A stretch of 64,000 nucleotides of DNA from Bacteroidales bacterium (GCA_030656615.1 JAUSOY010000022.1:1-64000), one strand, 5' to 3'; shown: positions 1-8,657, counted from the first letter of the stretch. A program made the numbers and translations. Notes: a model not told the origin generated them from the letters alone.

Positions 1-159
1 TCCAAATGTTGAAGTACCCTCCGTTCCAATAATGTCCGATTTAAGCATCATAATAATCTCTGGGTGTGATTCAAGAATTGTATCAATCACACAAAACTCC
101 GGGTTCAATGCCCAGTTTGGCTCTTTAAATTTTAGGGTCAAGTCGTTGAATAGTTTCAT
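1..159 (-). CDS. Probable IS transposase, N-terminal fragment (cut by window edge)
   Basis: Reading the minus strand from an ATG at 159 gives 53 codons open to the left edge, starting MKLFNDLTLKFKEP and running through SHPEIIMMLKSDI. This resembles, from memory, the N-terminus of transposases annotated as ISNCY/IS1182-like in Bacteroidota, in which a short leader precedes a DNA-binding region. The catalytic part lies outside the window, so neither integrity nor family can be judged. If correct, the right end of the insertion sequence lies between 160 and about 290, an AT-rich stretch with no gene. The plus-strand frame opposite it looks like a shadow. Moderate to low confidence. Confidence 0.45.
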   Translation of the reverse strand, partial: MKLFNDLTLKFKEPNWALNPEFCVIDTILESHPEIIMMLKSDIIGTEGTSTFG

Positions 160-303
160 AATGCCTGTATCTTTAATACTAAGATACTTATTCTTCTTAT
201 ACCCAAAATATTTTTATCGTTAAGTTATTATATTAGTTATCAACAATTTAAGTTTAAAGACAGACTCTACTTAAATCGAAAATTTTAATTTAGGAATTCA
301 AAC

Positions 304-966
304 ATGAGAAAAATAGTTTTACTCTTTATTGTGTTTACAGTCAATCTGGGAGCTCAAGCCCAGATAATACTTACCACCGAACTGGTTGATAGTCTAATAT
401 GCAAAATTAGCAAGTGTCCAATTAGCCATGAGCTTATCAATAGCCGGTATATTATTAAGTTTGTTGGATTTGCAGACAATAAAAATAGGATATTCTTATC
501 CGAAACAGATCTTATAAACCGGCAGGATATTCCGGAAGAGGCGCTGATCTATGTCAATGATTTTGATTTATATTTTGTTATAATTAAGGATGTTGATATA
601 GATAGCTGTTTTCAAAAACGTTTGATATCACAAAACGACATCAGGTTTGTTCATGCTCTTGATTCCATCAAATTCGGACAGATTTATATATCGGGCATAG
701 TAACGGTAAGGAATCCGCTAATTGTATATCAGATAAAGCGAAGATGCTTATCAAGGCACACGTTCATTATTACTTCAAAGAAATATTTCCCTTATTTGTC
801 AGCACCTGAAATATTTATTCCGGCGAAAAAAATATCAGACGACCATATGTATGATAAAATTGAGGCCTGGTATTACGATATATGGGGAAAGCTGAACAAG
901 GAATACTATGATGCAATGAAGCCCGGAGAAAAGATGACACTTAAGATGAGGAAGAAAACGCGGTAG
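304..966 (+). CDS. Secreted hypothetical protein
   Basis: The 220-residue product starts with a clear signal peptide (MRKIVLLFIVFTVNLGAQAQ, cleavage expected after AQA or AQAQ). I do not recognise the rest. It is a mixed alpha/beta sequence with several aromatic and Asp-rich stretches and a strongly basic C-terminus. No lipobox, sorting domain or internal membrane segment is visible. It stands alone between a transposase fragment and a repeat-rich spacer, so it may be recently acquired or a remnant of a larger locus. The ATG at 304 is chosen because the signal peptide begins there. Confidence 0.6.
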   Translation: MRKIVLLFIVFTVNLGAQAQIILTTELVDSLICKISKCPISHELINSRYIIKFVGFADNKNRIFLSETDLINRQDIPEEALIYVNDFDLYFVIIKDVDIDSCFQKRLISQNDIRFVHALDSIKFGQIYISGIVTVRNPLIVYQIKRRCLSRHTFIITSKKYFPYLSAPEIFIPAKKISDDHMYDKIEAWYYDIWGKLNKEYYDAMKPGEKMTLKMRKKTR

Positions 967-1016
967 AAAAATTTATTTGTCGGGCAATCTGTTTAATGAG
1001 CATCTTGAATTGTGGC

Positions 1017-1190
1017 CGAGCATTCGAGAACAGTTCGACAAGCTCACTGCTTGCCTCAGGCTCCGGTCTCTAATAGTCCTGTCCCCCTTTGGAAAAGGGG
1101 GATAAAGGGGGATTGGCTGTTTATCAGTAATTTAGCTTCAAATCCCCCTTATTTCCACTTTTCCAAAGGGAAAAAAGTCCTGTAACCCCC
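1017..1190. repeat. Intergenic repeat region with imperfect 30-base inverted repeat
   Basis: The arms at 1085-1114 and 1141-1170 are inverted copies matching at 26 of 30 positions, separated by a 26-base spacer. The core of each arm is a run of the type AAGGGGGATT or its complement. Just upstream (about 1021-1060) is a stretch containing GTTCGACAAGCTCACTG, which resembles short intergenic repeats scattered through many bacterial genomes. The C/G-tract composition differs from the AT-rich surroundings. No protein is encoded. It could fold as a large hairpin in RNA or DNA. Confidence 0.6.
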
Positions 1191-1214
1191 CATATTCTTG
1201 TGCGGAGGTTTTTT

Positions 1215-1222
1215 GTATGTTT
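1215..1222 (+). promoter_or_regulatory. Possible -7 element for lpxH
   Basis: TATGTTTG matches the Bacteroidota -7 consensus TAnnTTTG. It lies 11 bases before the ATG at 1233, so a transcript starting about seven bases downstream would be nearly leaderless. No well-spaced TTTG upstream element is evident. This supports discarding the GTG at 1200 as start codon. Confidence 0.35.
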
Positions 1223-1232
1223 GTGTCCAATA

Positions 1233-2030
1233 ATGATGAACCCAAACAAAAGCATATTTTTTACTTCCGACCATCACTTCGGAATCCCCGACAGGGCCAA
1301 AAGTCTTGAAAGAGAAAAGTTATTCGTGCGGTGGATTGACGAAATGGAGCCCCGTATGCAGGAATTGTATATCATGGGCGATTTATTTGATTTCTGGTTT
1401 GAGTATAAAACCGTGATTCCCCGTGGATATGCCTTGCTTTTAGGCCGTCTGGCTCAATTATGTGAGTCGGGTATTCCGGTACACTACTTTCGGGGAAACC
1501 ACGATATGTGGACCTTTGATTATTTTGAAAAGGAATTAGGATTTATTATGTATCGCGAGCCGATTATCCGTGAGTTTGGTGATAAAAAGTTCTACTTGGG
1601 GCATGGCGATGGCCTTGGCCCCGGCGATAAGGGCTATAAACTTCTTAAGCGAGTTTTCGAAAATCGGGTAAATCAATGGCTGTTTAAACTGGTTCATCCA
1701 GAAATCTCCATGCGGATTGCTTTGTATTGGTCGCGGAAAAGCCGTCATGCGAATTTGGCGCGTGAAGGGCAGGAACGCGCTGAAGGCCGCTACGAAAATC
1801 TGGATTGGCTGAAAACAGAACGCCTACCCATGTTTGCTGCTGAAACCTTGAAGGAAATTCCCGATATCGATTATTTCGTATTTGGTCATTGGCATTTGCC
1901 CGTAAAACTGGATTTGGGAAATGCCACCTATTATAATATTGGCGATTGGATTAATTATTTCAGTTATCTGGAGTTTGATGGTAATTTGTTGGAAATGAAA
2001 TATTTTGAAAACTCAATTCCAAAGGTTTAA
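1233..2030 (+). CDS. lpxH: UDP-2,3-diacylglucosamine diphosphatase (LpxH-like)
   Basis: This is a calcineurin-fold metallophosphoesterase of about 265 residues. The metal-binding motifs appear in order: DHHFG (residues about 13-17), GDLFDFW (about 49), GNHD (about 88), GHGD and finally GHWH near the C-terminus. This set, with the length, fits LpxH, which splits UDP-2,3-diacylglucosamine to lipid X and UMP at the inner membrane in lipid A synthesis. An upstream in-frame GTG at 1200 would add 11 residues of poor quality; the tandem ATGs at 1233/1236 put the first motif at its usual place. It stands alone, convergent with the polyphosphate kinase. Confidence 0.82.
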   Translation: MMNPNKSIFFTSDHHFGIPDRAKSLEREKLFVRWIDEMEPRMQELYIMGDLFDFWFEYKTVIPRGYALLLGRLAQLCESGIPVHYFRGNHDMWTFDYFEKELGFIMYREPIIREFGDKKFYLGHGDGLGPGDKGYKLLKRVFENRVNQWLFKLVHPEISMRIALYWSRKSRHANLAREGQERAEGRYENLDWLKTERLPMFAAETLKEIPDIDYFVFGHWHLPVKLDLGNATYYNIGDWINYFSYLEFDGNLLEMKYFENSIPKV

Positions 2031-2124
2031 TGAAATTCTGATTTGGATGTTTGATAAATTCGCCCAACAGTTTTGCACCAAAAATTATTCCCGAAAAAAC
2101 CAGAAATAATCACTTCTTTTCGTA

Positions 2125-2988
2125 TTATTCGTTCAGAAGTTGTTTGCGGCAATCTTCGAGCCCATCAAGGCTTTCAGGACTTAACTTTGGATATTCAAGA
2201 TTAAGAGATTCGAGCCGCTGACAAATAACTTCAGATATAAGCAAGCGGGCAAACCATTTATGGTCTGAGGGAATCACGTGCCAGGGTGCATTTGGCGTGG
2301 CGGTTGCAGCGATGGCTTCGGAATAGCATTGCTGATAATTTTCCCAGTTTCCCCTTTCTTTGATGTCGCCCTCCGAGAATTTCCAGTTTTTGTGGGGGTC
2401 ATCAATACGTGCCAGTAATCGATTTTTCTGCTCTTCTTTTGAAATATGAAGAAAGAATTTCAGGATAGTAAAACCGTTTTCGGTGAGGTATTTTTCAAAA
2501 TTATTGATTTGTTGGTAGCGTTGTTCCCAGATATTTTCCGTGATCAATTTTTTTGGAAGTTTTTGATATTTCAACAAGTTGTGAACTTTCACAACCAGTA
2601 CCTCTTCATAATAGGAGCGGTTGAAAATACCAATATTCCCTCTTTCCGGAAGGTTTTTAGCGGCTCTCCATAGATAATCGTGATCCAGTTCTTCGGCTGA
2701 TGGCACTTTAAAGCTTTGTACGTGCGTCCCCTGAGGATTTAACCCGCTCATTACATGACGTATAGCTCCATCTTTGCCGGCAGTATCCATTGCCTGAAAA
2801 ATCACCAGAATGCCATGCTTATCCTGTGCATACAACTTGCTTTGAAGCATAGTCATACGCTTAACGTTATCTTTCAGAAGTTTTTTGGCGTCTTTTTTCG
2901 AGTCAATATCACCTTTTTCATTGGTTTTGTAATCTGCCAGATTGAAAGAGACAGGCTGTATAATTGTGTGTTTTTCAATTCCATTCAT
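2125..2988 (-). CDS. PPK2-family polyphosphate:nucleotide phosphotransferase
   Basis: The 287-residue protein has a PPK2 domain. The Walker A-like AMDTAGKDG is at about residues 66-74, followed by SGLNPQG, then FNRSYYEEVLVV and the lid-type helix ending in RLLARIDDP. PPK2 enzymes transfer phosphate between polyphosphate and nucleoside mono- or diphosphates in the cytoplasm. The substrate preference (AMP, ADP or GDP) cannot be told here. The frame extends to 3060, but the start at 2988 (MNGIEKH) is preferred because the extra 24 residues look non-native and overlap the region serving the divergent dipeptidase gene. It is a single gene. Confidence 0.85.
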   Translation of the reverse strand: MNGIEKHTIIQPVSFNLADYKTNEKGDIDSKKDAKKLLKDNVKRMTMLQSKLYAQDKHGILVIFQAMDTAGKDGAIRHVMSGLNPQGTHVQSFKVPSAEELDHDYLWRAAKNLPERGNIGIFNRSYYEEVLVVKVHNLLKYQKLPKKLITENIWEQRYQQINNFEKYLTENGFTILKFFLHISKEEQKNRLLARIDDPHKNWKFSEGDIKERGNWENYQQCYSEAIAATATPNAPWHVIPSDHKWFARLLISEVICQRLESLNLEYPKLSPESLDGLEDCRKQLLNE

Positions 2989-3083
2989 GAGACAATTGTT
3001 TTGAGATTGTAACGTTTTACTGCTAAGATAGTCTATTTTATGGCAAGAAAATTGTGCCATACGTAGAAATTCTGTCGAATGAT

Positions 3084-3091
3084 TAACTTTG
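3084..3091 (+). promoter_or_regulatory. Possible -7 element for the M20 dipeptidase gene
   Basis: TAACTTTG matches TAnnTTTG and is followed by GC, as is common at such sites. It lies 37 bases upstream of the chosen ATG at 3129. No clear TTTG occurs at the expected distance upstream. Confidence 0.4.
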
Positions 3092-3128
3092 CGAGAAGCA
3101 TTTGAAAATTATACATAACAACATATCC

Positions 3129-4511
3129 ATGGAAAATATTAAAAACTACATTGAAGAGAATAAAGAAAAATTTCTTGAAGAATTATTTGGTCTGTTAAGA
3201 ATTCCTTCCATCAGTTCCATAGCCGATCACAAACCCGATATGTATCGCGCTGCGGAATATTGGAAAAATGCATTATTACAGGCGGGTGCTGATAAGGCAG
3301 AGATTTTTGAAACGCCCGGCAATCCGGTTACCTATGGCGAAAAAATTATCGATCCTTCTTTACCTACTGTTTTGGTATACGGACATATGGATGTTATGCC
3401 GGTCGATCCCATCGACTTGTGGAAAAGCCCTCCTTTTGAGCCCGAAATTCGTGATGGAAAAATCTGGGGTCGTGGTGCCGATGATGATAAAGGTCAGGGA
3501 TTTATGCATGCCAAAGCATTTGAATACCTGGTAAAAAACGGAACTTTGCCCTGCAATGTTAAATTTATGATTGAAGGTGAAGAAGAAGTTGGCTCACCCA
3601 ACCTCGGCAAGTTTTGCGAACAACACAAAGAAATGTTGAAAGCCGATGTGATTTTGGTTTCCGATACCGGAATGATTGCGCAGGATATTCCTTCGATTAC
3701 CACAGGATTGCGTGGCCTTGCCTATCTTGAAGTGGAAGTTACTGGCCCAAATCGTGATTTACATTCCGGTTTATTTGGTGGCGCAGTGGCCAATCCCATC
3801 AATATTCTTTCAAAAATGATAGCTTCGCTACATAATGAGAAGAATGAAATTAATATTCCCGGATTTTATGATAATGTTATCAACTTGAGTACCGAAGAAC
3901 GCAACGAAATGGCCAAAGCTCCCTTTGTTCTCGAAGAGTATAAGAAAGCCCTTGACATACAAGAGGAATGGGGCGAAAAGGGATACAGCACTATGGAAAG
4001 AACAGGAATCAGGCCAACGCTTGATGTTTGTGGAATCTGGGGCGGATACACCGGCGAAGGTGCGAAAACCGTACTTCCTTCAAAAGCCTATGCAAAGATT
4101 TCTATGCGACTGGTTCCGAATCAGAACCATCTTCAAATTTCTGAGTTGTTCGAAAAGCATTTTAACAGCATCGCTCCGGATTATGTAAAAGTAAAGATTA
4201 CCAATTTGCATGGCGGTCAGGGCTACGTATCACCCACCGATATGATTGCCTATCAGGCCGCTGATACAGCTTATACCGAAACTTTTAATAAGAAACCCGT
4301 ACCTACCCGAAGTGGCGGAAGTATACCCATCATCTCTACTTTTGAACAGGTGTTGGGAACCAAATCCATTTTAATGGGCTTTGGTCTCGAATCAGACGCC
4401 ATTCACTCACCCAACGAGAACTATCCTTTGTTTAATTTTTACAAAGGAATTGAAACCATAGTGCATTTTTATCACCACTATGCAGCCATGATGAAAGAAA
4501 GTCAAGCTTAA
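3129..4511 (+). CDS. M20-family metallodipeptidase
   Basis: This is a 460-residue zinc peptidase of the M20 (carnosinase/PepV-like) family. Its di-zinc site motifs are GHMDVMPVD (about residue 85), GADDDKGQG (about 117), GEEEVGS (about 150), SDTG (about 178) and a late HSPNEN. HSGLFGGAVANP marks the dimerisation/lid domain. It is expected to hydrolyse dipeptides or small peptides in the cytoplasm. The ATG at 3129 is used rather than an upstream TTG at 3102. A small helical protein follows after five bases, so the two are probably cotranscribed. Confidence 0.87.
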   Translation: MENIKNYIEENKEKFLEELFGLLRIPSISSIADHKPDMYRAAEYWKNALLQAGADKAEIFETPGNPVTYGEKIIDPSLPTVLVYGHMDVMPVDPIDLWKSPPFEPEIRDGKIWGRGADDDKGQGFMHAKAFEYLVKNGTLPCNVKFMIEGEEEVGSPNLGKFCEQHKEMLKADVILVSDTGMIAQDIPSITTGLRGLAYLEVEVTGPNRDLHSGLFGGAVANPINILSKMIASLHNEKNEINIPGFYDNVINLSTEERNEMAKAPFVLEEYKKALDIQEEWGEKGYSTMERTGIRPTLDVCGIWGGYTGEGAKTVLPSKAYAKISMRLVPNQNHLQISELFEKHFNSIAPDYVKVKITNLHGGQGYVSPTDMIAYQAADTAYTETFNKKPVPTRSGGSIPIISTFEQVLGTKSILMGFGLESDAIHSPNENYPLFNFYKGIETIVHFYHHYAAMMKESQA

Positions 4512-4516
4512 AGAAT

Positions 4517-4951
4517 ATGCAAAACGAAGATGCTGAATTTGATCGGAATATTGAAAAGCTGATACGGCTTTTCAGGAAGCTAAAAACAGACCTTCCTCCA
4601 TCGGCCTATTCAGGAATGGATCCTAAGATGCTGGAACAAATGGATTTTCTTATTCGCAATTTTGAATTGATGAAGACCGATCCATCCGCTCGGGAGGTGT
4701 TTAAACAGATGGGAGTTCCTTTTCGTGATATGCTCAATGTGTTTATTAAAAATCTTTCCACTGAACTGGGCGAAGACATTTTGGACGAACCCATGTTAAA
4801 AGCCGAGCAGAATATTCCTCTGCAATTGAATCCCAGGGATGAACTCATCGAAATCGATCGTATGCTTTCGTCGGGCAATCTCAGCGATGAAGAAACGGAT
4901 AAATTGTTGGATAAACGACTGGATCTTCTGAAGCAGTTGAAAAACAAATAG
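4517..4951 (+). CDS. Hypothetical acidic helical protein
   Basis: The 144-residue protein has no signal peptide or membrane segment. It is highly charged and predicted helical by eye: an N-terminal EFDRNIEKLIRLFRKLK stretch, a central segment, and a C-terminal pair of amphipathic helices with leucine spacing (LIEIDRMLSSGNLSDEE, then LLDKRLDLLKQLKNK). I do not recognise a family. It starts five bases after the stop of the M20 dipeptidase gene, and a perfect palindromic terminator follows directly, so the two genes form a compact operon. A role linked to the peptidase is inference from position only. Confidence 0.6.
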   Translation: MQNEDAEFDRNIEKLIRLFRKLKTDLPPSAYSGMDPKMLEQMDFLIRNFELMKTDPSAREVFKQMGVPFRDMLNVFIKNLSTELGEDILDEPMLKAEQNIPLQLNPRDELIEIDRMLSSGNLSDEETDKLLDKRLDLLKQLKNK

Positions 4952-4957
4952 ATATAA

Positions 4958-4985
4958 AAGAGGCGGGCTGTACAGCCCGCCTCTT
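4958..4985. terminator. Bidirectional terminator, perfect 28-base palindrome
   Basis: The sequence from 4958 to 4985 is identical to its own reverse complement, with arms AAGAGGCGGGCTGT. It lies between the converging hypothetical gene (plus) and purE (minus), abutting the purE stop codon. T-rich tracts beyond the hairpin are weak. Confidence 0.8.
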
Positions 4986-5504
4986 CTATAAATTCAAATA
5001 TTTTTTATATCCTTCCGCTTCAAGGCGAGTCGCCTTATCTTCAACTTCCTCTTTTTGATTTAAAGCGAATTCTGCCACTTTCTGCCGTATGATTGGGAAT
5101 TTTATCCCCAGGATTTTCGCGGCCGATATACCGGCGTTTTTGGCGTTGTTAATGGCAACCGTAAGAACAGGAACTCCCCCGGGCATTTGTACTATCGATA
5201 ATAATGAATCGAGACCAGAAAGAGCAGACGTTTTAATAGGTACTCCAATGACCGGTAGATTAGTAAGTGAAGCCACCATTCCCGGGAGATGAGCTGCACC
5301 ACCAGCACCCGCGATAATAATTTCAAGACCTCTTTTTTCGGCTTCACGGGCATAATCATACATTCTTTCGGGTGTGCGATGCGCTGATACCACCGTAATT
5401 TCATACGGAATACCAAAATACTCCAGCATTACTGCTGCATCTTTCATAACCGGCAGGTCAGAATCGCTGCCCATGATGATACCAACGAGGGGTTTTGTTT
5501 CCAT
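4986..5504 (-). CDS. purE: 5-(carboxyamino)imidazole ribonucleotide mutase
   Basis: The 172-residue class I PurE shows GSDSDLPVM near the N-terminus, [10 protein letters not shown], and [12 protein letters not shown]. These shape the active site that rearranges N5-CAIR to CAIR in purine synthesis. Length and motifs are normal. It lies 52 bases downstream of purK on the same strand, and the two consecutive pathway steps form an operon read toward lower coordinates. The palindromic terminator follows its stop. Confidence 0.95.
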   Translation of the reverse strand: METKPLVGIIMGSDSDLPVMKDAAVMLEYFGIPYEITVVSAHRTPERMYDYAREAEKRGLEIIIAGAGGAAHLPGMVASLTNLPVIGVPIKTSALSGLDSLLSIVQMPGGVPVLTVAINNAKNAGISAAKILGIKFPIIRQKVAEFALNQKEEVEDKATRLEAEGYKKYLNL

Positions 5505-5556
5505 AGAAATTGACTTTACGAGCGTTTGATGGATAAAATTCCGTAATTTTTATGAA

Positions 5557-6726
5557 TTATAGGCTTTCTTCACCCTTGATTTTGAATATTTCTTTCGCCT
5601 GATAACATTTCTGAAGAGCTTTTTCGGCATCAGCATCCAAAACGGTGAGATGTCCCATTTTGCGGAAGGGTATGGTAGTGAGTTTACCGTACAGATGAAG
5701 CGTTAGTCCATCAATGCGATGAATGGCCTCCAGTCCTTCGATTAGCTGATTTCCATTAAAACCCGGCTCTCCCAATAAATTGAGCATTACGGCCGGTGAT
5801 AACAAACGGGTTGAACCTAAGGGAAGTCCGGTAATAGCGCGGATATGTTGTTCAAATTGGCTGGTTTCGCAGGCTTCAATGGTAAAATGTCCCGAATTAT
5901 GCGGGCGTGGAGCTATCTCGTTGAGCAATATTTTACCGTCGCGGGTTACAAAAAGCTCTACGCCAAAAATCCCGACACCACCAAGAACTTTGATGGCTTT
6001 CATGGCTACACGGCGGGCTTCTTCTTCCACTTCAGCAGGTATACGTGCCGGAGCAATTACCATATCACAAATATTGGCCCGTGCATCAAAAAGCATTTCT
6101 ACCACCGGATGACAACGAATTTCGCCATCAGTGCTTCGGGCAGCCAGCACGGCAATTTCCATTTCGAAATCCACAAATTCTTCAATCATCGAAACCGCCT
6201 GCATTGCTTTTTCAGCTCCTTCAGCATTTTTCACAACATAAACACCCCGGCCATCGTAGCCTCCTTTACGGGTTTTTTGAACGCAAGGATATCCAAAATC
6301 AGCAAATTGTTTTGTGTTGACACTGTCAAGGCGTTTGAAACGGGGAACCGGAACGCCCCCTGCCGATAAAACTTCTTTTTGAATCAGTTTATCCTGAATG
6401 GTAGCCAATACTTTTGGCGAAGGATGAATGCTGTGTCCTTCGGCTTCCAATTCCAGAAGTATTTCGGTATCAATGTGTTCTATATCATAGGTGGTAACAT
6501 CCGATTGTTCAACAAGCAAGCGAATTTGTGCTTTGTCATAAAATCCGCCCATCAGCTGAATATCGGCAAATTGAGAGGCCGGACATCCGGGTGTGGGATC
6601 GAGAATGGCAATGTAAAATCCCATTTTTTTGGCCTCCATAGCCATCATTTTACCTAATTGTCCGCCGCCAATAATCCCGATACGCTTGAGTGGAAAGGGA
6701 TATATATCTTGTGTCATATGATTCAA
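5557..6726 (-). CDS. purK: N5-carboxyaminoimidazole ribonucleotide synthase
   Basis: This 389-residue ATP-grasp enzyme has GIIGGGQLGKM at the N-terminus, the central ATP-grasp QKTRKGGYDGRGV and the metal-binding LNEIAPRPHNSGH. It carboxylates AIR with ATP and bicarbonate, supplying the PurE substrate. A second Met three codons in (6717) is an equally possible start. A TACCTTTG element about 57 bases upstream on the minus strand is a likely promoter. purK leads the purKE operon. Confidence 0.94.
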   Translation of the reverse strand: MNHMTQDIYPFPLKRIGIIGGGQLGKMMAMEAKKMGFYIAILDPTPGCPASQFADIQLMGGFYDKAQIRLLVEQSDVTTYDIEHIDTEILLELEAEGHSIHPSPKVLATIQDKLIQKEVLSAGGVPVPRFKRLDSVNTKQFADFGYPCVQKTRKGGYDGRGVYVVKNAEGAEKAMQAVSMIEEFVDFEMEIAVLAARSTDGEIRCHPVVEMLFDARANICDMVIAPARIPAEVEEEARRVAMKAIKVLGGVGIFGVELFVTRDGKILLNEIAPRPHNSGHFTIEACETSQFEQHIRAITGLPLGSTRLLSPAVMLNLLGEPGFNGNQLIEGLEAIHRIDGLTLHLYGKLTTIPFRKMGHLTVLDADAEKALQKCYQAKEIFKIKGEESL

Positions 6727-6782
6727 TTCTTAAATATTGCTTTTCATTTTTTACAGATTCGTATCAAAACAAACCCGGGCAG

Positions 6783-6790
6783 CAAAGGTA
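6783..6790 (-). promoter_or_regulatory. Possible -7 element for purK
   Basis: Read on the minus strand this is TACCTTTG followed by CTG, matching TAnnTTTG. It lies 57 bases upstream of the purK start. The nearest upstream TTG is about 26 bases away, more than usual. Confidence 0.4.
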
Positions 6791-7020
6791 AGGCAAAGCT
6801 TGCTTTTATAAAATTTCAAGTCGTTTTGCTTGATAGATATCGGGCACATCCTTCTTTTGTATTAAAAAAATGATGAATTTTGCAGGCACAATGCATACCT
6901 TTCTTCTGAAATATAAAATCAAAGTTAATCGTGCCTGCCTCTGCCAGGCCAGACTCTTATTTTAGTCTGTTATATTTCTGTCATTCAATATCGTATTAAT
7001 TTCACTGTAAAAATATTTTT

Positions 7021-8541
7021 ATGGATAATGTCCATTATATCAGTTCTGAAAAACTGACTTTTAAAACTGTATTCAATATTCTGAAAGAAGGCTATCGTCT
7101 GAAGCTTTCCGAAGAAGCCGTTCAAAAAATCGAGAAATGCCGTAACTATCTTGATAATAAAATGGAGACCCAGGAAACTCCGGTTTATGGTATCAATACA
7201 GGATTTGGTTCTTTATGCAATGTTGAGATTTCGAAAGCCGAGCTGGCTACTTTGCAACGCAATCTGGTAATGAGTCATGCCTGTGGCTTTGGTGATGAGG
7301 TGCCACAGGAAATTGTAAAGCTAATGCTTCTTCTGAAAGCCCAAAGCCTTTCATACGGGCATAGTGGTGTACAATTGCTTACCGTTCAGCGGCTAATTGA
7401 CCTTTTCAATCATGATATACTTCCGGTTGTTTATGAACAAGGCTCATTGGGTGCTTCCGGCGATTTGTCCCCCCTGGCACATATGTCATTACCATTGCTG
7501 GGTCTCGGCGAAGTAAATTATAAGGGAAGAAGGATGCAGGCTGCCGAAGCACTGGCTGAGGCTGGTCTTGCTACCGTTGAACTGCAATCGAAGGAAGGAC
7601 TGGCCCTGCTGAATGGCACACAATTTATGAGTGCTTACGGCGTATACTGCCTGATGCGCACTTTCCGCTTATCCATCCTTAGCGATATTATTGCTGCTCT
7701 GTCTCTTGATGCGTTTGACGGGCGCATAGAACCTTATCATGATACCTTACATCAAATCAGGCATCATAAAGGCCAGATACGTACGGCTGATCGCATTCGC
7801 AATCTTTTGCATGACAGCGAATTGATTCATCGCCCAAAACTTCATGTTCAGGATCCGTATTCCTTTCGTTGTGTGCCTCAGGTGCATGGGGCATCCAAAG
7901 ATTCCATCAATTATGTGGCCTATGTTTTTTCTTGCGAAATCAATGCCGTTACGGATAATCCCACAATTTTTCCTGATGAAGACTTAATTATTTCGGGTGG
8001 TAATTTTCATGGTCAGCCATTAGCTTTGGCTTTGGATAATTTGGCAATAGCCGTAGCGGAGCTTGGAAATATATCAGAAAGAAGAACATATCAGCTGATT
8101 GGAGGGAAAAGAGATTTACCGCATTTTCTAGTTGCCAAACCGGGTTTAAATTCCGGATTCATGATTCCTCAGTATACGGCAGCGTCAATTGTTAGTCAGA
8201 ATAAACAATTATGCACACCGGCATCGGTTGATTCCATTGAGTCTTCGCAAGGCCAGGAAGATCACGTAAGCATGGGAGCCAACGCAGCTACCAAAGCGCT
8301 CAGGGTTGTGAATAATCTTGAACGCATACTTTCCATTGAACTTTTTAACGCGGCCCAGGCACTTGAGTTTAGGAGGCCTGCCAAATCTTCAACATACATC
8401 GAAGGTTTCGTGTCTGAATTTAGAAAAGAGGTTCCATTTATTGAAAATGATGTTATAATGCAGCCACTGATGCATAAATCGGCAGAGTTTATACGTTCTG
8501 TTTCCATTGATTTACCAGATGCTTTAATGGAGGGAATCTAA
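7021..8541 (+). CDS. hutH: Histidine ammonia-lyase
   Basis: The 506-residue enzyme belongs to the MIO (methylideneimidazolone) lyase family. The cofactor triad Ala145-Ser146-Gly147 sits in GSLGASGDLSPL. YGINTGFG (Tyr56) and the NLVMSHACGFG segment with the Ser-His pair typical of histidine-specific members are present, as is the late GGNFHGQPLA. It deaminates histidine to urocanate, the first step of histidine use. No hutU, hutI or ftcD is nearby; the only apparent ureohydrolase-fold gene, at 33287, looks degenerate. A LuxE-like gene follows 116 bases downstream after a weak hairpin. Confidence 0.92.
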   Translation: MDNVHYISSEKLTFKTVFNILKEGYRLKLSEEAVQKIEKCRNYLDNKMETQETPVYGINTGFGSLCNVEISKAELATLQRNLVMSHACGFGDEVPQEIVKLMLLLKAQSLSYGHSGVQLLTVQRLIDLFNHDILPVVYEQGSLGASGDLSPLAHMSLPLLGLGEVNYKGRRMQAAEALAEAGLATVELQSKEGLALLNGTQFMSAYGVYCLMRTFRLSILSDIIAALSLDAFDGRIEPYHDTLHQIRHHKGQIRTADRIRNLLHDSELIHRPKLHVQDPYSFRCVPQVHGASKDSINYVAYVFSCEINAVTDNPTIFPDEDLIISGGNFHGQPLALALDNLAIAVAELGNISERRTYQLIGGKRDLPHFLVAKPGLNSGFMIPQYTAASIVSQNKQLCTPASVDSIESSQGQEDHVSMGANAATKALRVVNNLERILSIELFNAAQALEFRRPAKSSTYIEGFVSEFRKEVPFIENDVIMQPLMHKSAEFIRSVSIDLPDALMEGI

Positions 8542-8550
8542 GATTTTTTG

Positions 8551-8584
8551 AATCAGGTTCACCCAATGTTGGATGGGCCTGGTT
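8551..8584 (+). terminator. Probable terminator after hutH
   Basis: AATCAGG at 8551 pairs with CCTGGTT at 8578 with one G-T wobble, and an inner CCCA/TGGG stem is possible. CCTTTATTT follows. The internal loop makes it weaker than other terminators in the window. Confidence 0.5.
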
Positions 8585-8657
8585 CCTTTATTTAACAGTT
8601 TTGAGTTTGAACCCCCCCTGAGTTATCATGCTTAAACAGTTTGATTACTTTTGTGCT

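Noticed and set aside
32-223. Plus-strand 63-codon frame near the left edge
   Set aside because: It lies opposite a better minus-strand coding fragment, and its product is an unstructured hydrophobic sequence with no ribosome-binding context.
1200-1232. GTG start adding 11 residues to lpxH
   Set aside because: The added residues have no family counterpart, and a likely -7 element lies within them; the ATG pair at 1233/1236 fits the fold.
6881-6938. GCAGGCAC and GTGCCTGC inverted pair between purK and hutH
   Set aside because: The arms are only eight bases and about 40 bases apart, without a T tract. Chance pairing is as likely as a regulatory hairpin.
7021-8541. A complete histidine-utilisation operon around hutH
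   Set aside because: No hutU, hutI or formiminotransferase gene lies nearby, and the apparent formimidoylglutamase at 33287 has lost its metal ligands.
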